Shown one piece after another: positions 6,704 through 9,954 of a stretch of DNA of 9,954 bases. A program made the position numbers and the translations under genes. The notes under the pieces are model-generated. The model searched no databases. It was not told the origin of the DNA and saw nothing but the letters and a program-made list of their open reading frames with translations. Positions within the stretch are counted from its first letter, which is position 1. Every line of letters starts with the position of its first letter. This stretch comes from Actinomycetes bacterium (GTDB lineage: Bacteria > Actinomycetota > Acidimicrobiia > Acidimicrobiales > Bog-793): assembly GCA_021821585.1 (NCBI GenBank), contig JAKACF010000092.1:1-9954 (forward strand). Direction: 5' to 3'.

Positions 6704-7339
6704 TCACCACGGAGCAGGTGAGAGCACCCACAGGACTACCGCTCGCCGCGACGATGACGGGTTCCTCCACTGGTGGGCGTATCGCGGTGAGAAGCTCAAC
6801 GTGTCGCCCTGGTTGAGCCTGTGCGTCGTGCCGTCGACGGTGACTTCCACGCTCCCCTGCTCGACCACGACTATCTCGGCGTTGGCGTCGAGCGCGTACG
6901 GCTCGTCGCCGCTACCGCCTCCAGGCTCGATCATCGAACGGATGATCTGGACGTCACGGCTGTTGGCAGGCGTGACGAGGTACTCCTGGATCCGTTCACC
7001 ACCAAAGTTGATCCGGGGTGCCTCCCCTCGACGGATGACATCAGTCCGTGCTGACTGGAACAACGAGCCGATCTCAATCCCTAGAGCCGTGCAGATCCGG
7101 ATCAATGAGGCGACCGAGGCCGACGCGATGTCGCGTTCAAGCTGACTGATGAATCCCTTGGTCAGCGAGGTCGCCTCAGCAACCTGTTCGAGGGACAACC
7201 CGCGCCGCCGGCGGGCTTCCCGCAGGCGCGGTCCGATCCGCATCGCCGCCTCGGCGTCGATCGGAGCCCCGCCGCGGCGGGGCTCCGCGAGCCCGCGCCG
7301 AGGGACCCGTTCTGGTGGACCTTCCGCCCGTTCGCCCAT
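6704..7339 (-). CDS. XRE-family transcriptional regulator with C-terminal cupin sensor domain
   Basis: A 211-residue regulator with the two-domain layout of PuuR-like repressors. A basic, Pro/Arg-rich N-terminal extension (1-33) precedes an XRE helix-turn-helix (about 36-95: LREARRRRGLSLEQVAEATSL and KGFISQLERDIASASVASLIRICTALGI). A cupin_2 barrel follows (about 128-207), with EIVVVEQGSVEVTVDG, LNQGDTLSFSPRYAHQWRN and a closing VVLWVLSP. In this class the cupin binds a small-molecule effector and the HTH binds an inverted repeat. The ATG at 7339 has AGGAG five bases upstream; a GTG at 7360 is in frame but falls inside the palindrome 7357-7371 and lacks such a site. It is divergent from the ureohydrolase gene and is probably both its regulator and autoregulated. 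The ligand is unknown; polyamine or guanidino compounds are a reasonable guess. Confidence 0.92.
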   Translation of the reverse strand: MGERAEGPPERVPRRGLAEPRRGGAPIDAEAAMRIGPRLREARRRRGLSLEQVAEATSLTKGFISQLERDIASASVASLIRICTALGIEIGSLFQSARTDVIRRGEAPRINFGGERIQEYLVTPANSRDVQIIRSMIEPGGGSGDEPYALDANAEIVVVEQGSVEVTVDGTTHRLNQGDTLSFSPRYAHQWRNPSSSRRAVVLWVLSPAPW

Positions 7340-7356
7340 GAGCTCTCCTGGTGTTG

Positions 7357-7371
7357 ACACGCGATGCGTGT
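7357..7371. promoter_or_regulatory. Perfect palindrome ACACGC-GAT-GCGTGT, candidate operator for the XRE-cupin regulator
   Basis: A 6-3-6 perfect inverted repeat lies between the divergent regulator and ureohydrolase genes, 17 bases upstream of the regulator start. It overlaps the TTGACA hexamer that could serve the ureohydrolase side. A dimeric XRE protein bound here could block both promoters. No second exact copy was noticed in the window. Confidence 0.6.
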
Positions 7372-7492
7372 TATGTGATGCTAAACAATCGGTCGCCCTG
7401 ACTACACAGAGGCAGGCTCACTGAGTCGGCAGGAGGACCGAGCAGGCAGAGCTTATGTGCGGGGGGTGGCACTTCGTTGCCATTGCCGCGGC

Positions 7493-7498
7493 AGGAGG
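7493..7498 (+). promoter_or_regulatory. Ribosome binding site of the ureohydrolase gene, with ambiguous start choice
   Basis: AGGAGG is followed by GGATGGTG. The ATG at 7501 is only two bases away, whereas the GTG at 7504, in the same frame, is at the more usual five. The protein would differ by one residue. Confidence 0.65.
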
Positions 7499-7500
7499 GG

Positions 7501-8532
7501 ATGGTGGCTGAGTCAACCGGAGCGCCGCACGTCGGCCCCGTCGATGCAACGGCAGTCCCACGGTTCGCTGGGCCGATGACCTTTGCGCGGCTTCCCGAGC
7601 TTGATGCTCTGGGCCGAGCCGACGTCGCGGTGCTTGGTGTTCCCTTCGACGGCGGGACGAGCTACCGCCCGGGAGCCCGATTCGGACCGCAGGCCGTGCG
7701 GGTCGCCTCGAAGCTCCTGCGGCCCTATCACCCGGGGCTGGACACCGAGCCGTTCACGGTGCAGCAGGTCGCAGACGCGGGCGACGTCGCCTGTACGCCG
7801 TTCAACATCGAGTCCGCGGTGGAGGCGATCGAGCGGACGACGCGGTCACTGCAGGAGCGTGTCGACAGGATCGTCGCCGTCGGTGGCGATCACACCATTG
7901 CGCTCCCGTTGTTGCGGGCGCATGCCGGCCGCCACGGCCCGGTTGCCCTCGTCCACTTCGACGCCCACCTCGATACATGGGACACCTACTTCGACGCCCC
8001 GATCACCCACGGGACGCCGTTTCGTCGGGCCCGCGAGGAGGGTCTCCTTCTCGACGACCACTCGATACACGTTGGCATCAGAGGCTCGCTTTATGCCCGA
8101 GACGATCTTCCCGAGGACGAGGGGATGGGCTTTCGTACCATCGCCTCCGCCGACCTTGACTCGCTCGGCATTGCCGGCGTGGCCGACGCCGTCGTGGCCC
8201 GGGTGGGTAGCGCGCCGTTGTACGTCTCGATCGACATCGACGTGCTTGACCCCGCGCACGCCCCTGGTACGGGCACCCCCGAGGCCGGGGGGCTCACAAG
8301 CCGCGAACTGCTCGGGATCCTAGGGCGAATGGGTGGGACGAACCTCGTCGGTGCTGATGTCGTCGAGGTCTCGCCACCCTATGACCATGCCGAGATCACC
8401 TCCATCGCGGCAGCTCACGTCGTCTATGAGCTGCTTGCGCTATTCGCCAAGTCGCATTCCGCACGAGAGTCCGCATCGACCCGCCGTGCTGTCGAGGCCG
8501 CGCGGTTGTCATCAACCCAGGAGGCGCTGTGA
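7501..8532 (+). CDS. Agmatinase/ureohydrolase (arginase) family enzyme
   Basis: A 343-residue binuclear manganese hydrolase that would cleave a guanidino group to urea and an amine, for example agmatine to putrescine. All six expected metal ligands are present: H131 in GGDH, D154, H156 and D158 in DAHLD, and D245 and D247 in SIDIDVLDPAHAPGTGTPEAGG. Agmatinase-like features are GVPFDGGTSYRPGARFGP (47-63, with 53-56 typical), THG around H170 and SPPYDHAEIT near 291-300. The HVGIRGSLYARDDL segment (190-203) is shared with agmatinases and guanidinobutyrases and does not decide the substrate. The C-terminal 25 residues are a low-complexity extension. It starts at ATG 7501 or GTG 7504. It overlaps the following solute-binding protein gene by GTGA, so enzyme and importer are made together, and it is probably controlled by the divergent XRE-cupin regulator. 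Confidence 0.92.
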   Translation: MVAESTGAPHVGPVDATAVPRFAGPMTFARLPELDALGRADVAVLGVPFDGGTSYRPGARFGPQAVRVASKLLRPYHPGLDTEPFTVQQVADAGDVACTPFNIESAVEAIERTTRSLQERVDRIVAVGGDHTIALPLLRAHAGRHGPVALVHFDAHLDTWDTYFDAPITHGTPFRRAREEGLLLDDHSIHVGIRGSLYARDDLPEDEGMGFRTIASADLDSLGIAGVADAVVARVGSAPLYVSIDIDVLDPAHAPGTGTPEAGGLTSRELLGILGRMGGTNLVGADVVEVSPPYDHAEITSIAAAHVVYELLALFAKSHSARESASTRRAVEAARLSSTQEAL

Positions 8533-9954
8533 GAACAAGACCCTCGATCCGTGTCGCGGCGCTGGCGATCGCGGCGTCGCTCACGCTTGCCGCCTGTACA
8601 AGTGCCACTTCGGGGAACGGTGGCGGGCAGACAGGGAACACGCCTGTTTCCGGCGGAACCGCCTCCTTCGCCGAATCGGCAGGAGCCCCACCCAACTACA
8701 TCTTTCCGCTCGACGCGCTGCAGTACTTCAACACAAGCAACATCAACCAGTTTCAGTACCTAATGTGGCGCCCGCTCTACTGGTTCGGAAGCGGCAGCCG
8801 CATCGTGTTGAACCGAGCGCTCAGTCTCGCCGAGCCTCCCGTCTACAGCGACGGGAATAGGACGGTGACGATGACGCTCAAGCACTGGAGGTGGTCCGAT
8901 GGGACGCCCGTCACCGTCCGAGACGTCGTCTTCTGGCTGAACCTGTTGAAGGCCAACCGGGACAACTGGGGCGAGTACGTCCCGGGGTTCTTCCCCGATG
9001 ACGTGACAAGCGTCTCGACCACAGGCTCCTCACTCGTCTTGCACCTGAATGCGTCGGTGAACCCGACGTGGTTCACCTTCAACGAGCTCTCCCAGCTCAT
9101 CCCCCTTCCCCAGCAGGCCTGGGACAAGACGTCGGCGAACGGGCAGATTGGCAACTACGACGAGACCACAGCCGGCGCCCGAGCCGTCTACAAGTTCCTC
9201 GACAGCCAGTCGCGCAGCCTCAGCACGTACGCCACCAACCCGCTCTGGCAGGTAGTGGACGGGCCGTGGCGCCTCTCTCAGTTCAACGCCGACGGGTACG
9301 CCGTGTTCGTGCCCAACAAGAAGTACTCAGGACCGGTGAAGGCCCGTCTGGCGAAGTTCGTCGAGGAGCCGTTCACTTCCGAGGCCGCCGAGTACAACGA
9401 CCTCCGCTCCGGCGCACTGACCTACGGATATGTGCCCGTGACCGACATCGCTCAGCGAAGCCAGATCACGAACAGCGGATACGACGTCGCTCCTTGGTAC
9501 CTCTGGTCCATGAACATCCTCCCAATCAACTTCCACAATCCGACCGTCGGACCGATCTTCGGACAGAGCTATGTGCGACAGGCACTGCAGCGGCTGATCA
9601 ACGAGCCGCAGTACATCTCGGCGATCCTGTCCGGCTATGGCGTGCCCGACTACGGCCCCGTGCCGAACGGACCTCCGAACCCGTACGTCGATCCGAGCGT
9701 CGCCCGTGGACCCCTGAGCTACAGCCTGAAGGCGGCCGAGGCCCTTCTGTCCAGCCACGGGTGGACGATTGGCAGTGGTGGCGTGCGCGTGTGCACTCGC
9801 CCTGGAAGCGGGGCCAACGAGTGTGGAGCAGGCATCGCCCGCAATGCCCCCCTCTCCTTCAATCTGGTGTACGCCTCAGGCGTCGTCACGGTGGACGCCG
9901 AGATGCGAGCGCTCAAGTCGTCCCTCTCTCAGGCTGGGATCACACTGAACCTGA
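8529..9954 (+). CDS. ABC transporter solute-binding lipoprotein, family 5 (peptide/opine/nickel type), partial at right edge
   Basis: The frame is open from a GTG at 8529 to the window edge (475 codons), with the C-terminus outside. A lipoprotein signal peptide ends in the lipobox LAAC (20-23, C23), followed by a Ser/Gly/Thr linker to about residue 40. The mature domain shows the family-5 pattern: NINQFQYLMWRPLY, then KHWRWSDGTPVTVRDVVFW with WSDG at 122-125, DGPWRLSQF, VRQALQRLINEPQYI and YGVPDYGPVPNGPP. C422 and C432 in a VCTRPGSGANECGAG loop could form a disulfide, as I recall from actinobacterial members. AGGAGG (8519-8524) lies four bases before the GTG, which overlaps the ureohydrolase TGA. 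It would capture a substrate outside the membrane for an ABC importer whose permease and ATPase genes probably follow. Substrates in this family are too varied to name one. Confidence 0.92.
   Translation, partial: MRTRPSIRVAALAIAASLTLAACTSATSGNGGGQTGNTPVSGGTASFAESAGAPPNYIFPLDALQYFNTSNINQFQYLMWRPLYWFGSGSRIVLNRALSLAEPPVYSDGNRTVTMTLKHWRWSDGTPVTVRDVVFWLNLLKANRDNWGEYVPGFFPDDVTSVSTTGSSLVLHLNASVNPTWFTFNELSQLIPLPQQAWDKTSANGQIGNYDETTAGARAVYKFLDSQSRSLSTYATNPLWQVVDGPWRLSQFNADGYAVFVPNKKYSGPVKARLAKFVEEPFTSEAAEYNDLRSGALTYGYVPVTDIAQRSQITNSGYDVAPWYLWSMNILPINFHNPTVGPIFGQSYVRQALQRLINEPQYISAILSGYGVPDYGPVPNGPPNPYVDPSVARGPLSYSLKAAEALLSSHGWTIGSGGVRVCTRPGSGANECGAGIARNAPLSFNLVYASGVVTVDAEMRALKSSLSQAGITLNL

Larger units (their letters stand above)
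7340..7500. promoter_or_regulatory. Divergent promoter region of the regulator and the ureohydrolase-transporter operon
   Basis: These 161 bases separate the two divergent starts. On the plus strand a perfect -35-like TTGACA (7354-7359) overlaps the palindrome, but a good -10 at 16-18 bases is missing. On the minus strand TAGCAT (about 7378-7383) fits the actinobacterial TAnnnT -10 pattern and would place the regulator's transcript start near the palindrome. Confidence 0.5.

Noticed and set aside
7381..7387. The heptamer GCTAAAC, also found inverted at 3538-3544 before the amidohydrolase gene, as a shared operator half-site
   Set aside because: A 7-base match between two gaps of 150-200 bases is expected by chance, and the surrounding bases do not extend the similarity.
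7477..7500. A TTG start for the ureohydrolase at 7477
   Set aside because: There is no ribosome binding site at a useful distance, whereas AGGAGG at 7493-7498 directly supports 7501 or 7504.
8583..8860. Short open frames overlapping the start of the solute-binding protein gene on both strands
   Set aside because: The frame from GTG 8529 gives a clean lipoprotein signal and family-5 motifs and stays open to the window end; the others are compositional shadows.

Overview
The window looks like chromosome of a high-GC actinobacterium (Actinomycetota; an acidimicrobial or related lineage would fit, but there is no rRNA or marker gene to settle it). Supporting signs are the very GC-rich coding sequence, frequent GTG starts, tight GTGA/ATGA stop-start overlaps, actinobacterial-style Gly/Ser/Thr linkers after lipoboxes, and the types of transporter present. 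No tRNA, rRNA, insertion sequence or CRISPR array was seen.

Left part (1-3400, minus strand): a vitamin B12 uptake operon. Transcription runs leftward from a clear cobalamin riboswitch (about 3232-3376). The order is a small lipoprotein with a transcobalamin-like (DUF4430-type) domain (2620-3192), an ECF transporter T protein (1742-2623), an ECF ATPase with both nucleotide-binding domains in one chain (327-1745), and the substrate-binding S component, which runs off the left edge (1-330). Each junction is a 4-base stop-start overlap, so the four genes look translationally coupled. Together they would form a complete energy-coupling-factor cobalamin importer plus a surface-tethered capture protein, shut down by B12 through the riboswitch.

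Middle (3400-6420): a 413-base divergent region separates the B12 operon from a rightward amidohydrolase gene (3606-5039). A leftward Rieske non-haem iron oxygenase (5338-6417) converges on it across a 298-base gap that contains GC-rich hairpins. From about 3430 onward the base composition is visibly less GC-rich than in the B12 operon.

Right part (6700-9954): a leftward XRE-cupin regulator (6704-7339) is divergent from a rightward pair. The pair is an agmatinase/ureohydrolase-family enzyme (7501-8532) and a family-5 (peptide/opine type) ABC-transporter solute-binding lipoprotein (8529 to the right edge), which overlap by GTGA. A perfect 15-bp palindrome (7357-7371) lies in the divergent promoter region and is the natural candidate operator. 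The reading offered is an inducible import-and-hydrolysis locus for a guanidino- or amide-bearing nitrogen compound. The amidohydrolase and Rieske oxygenase may be further steps of the same catabolic island. The actual substrate cannot be read from the sequence.
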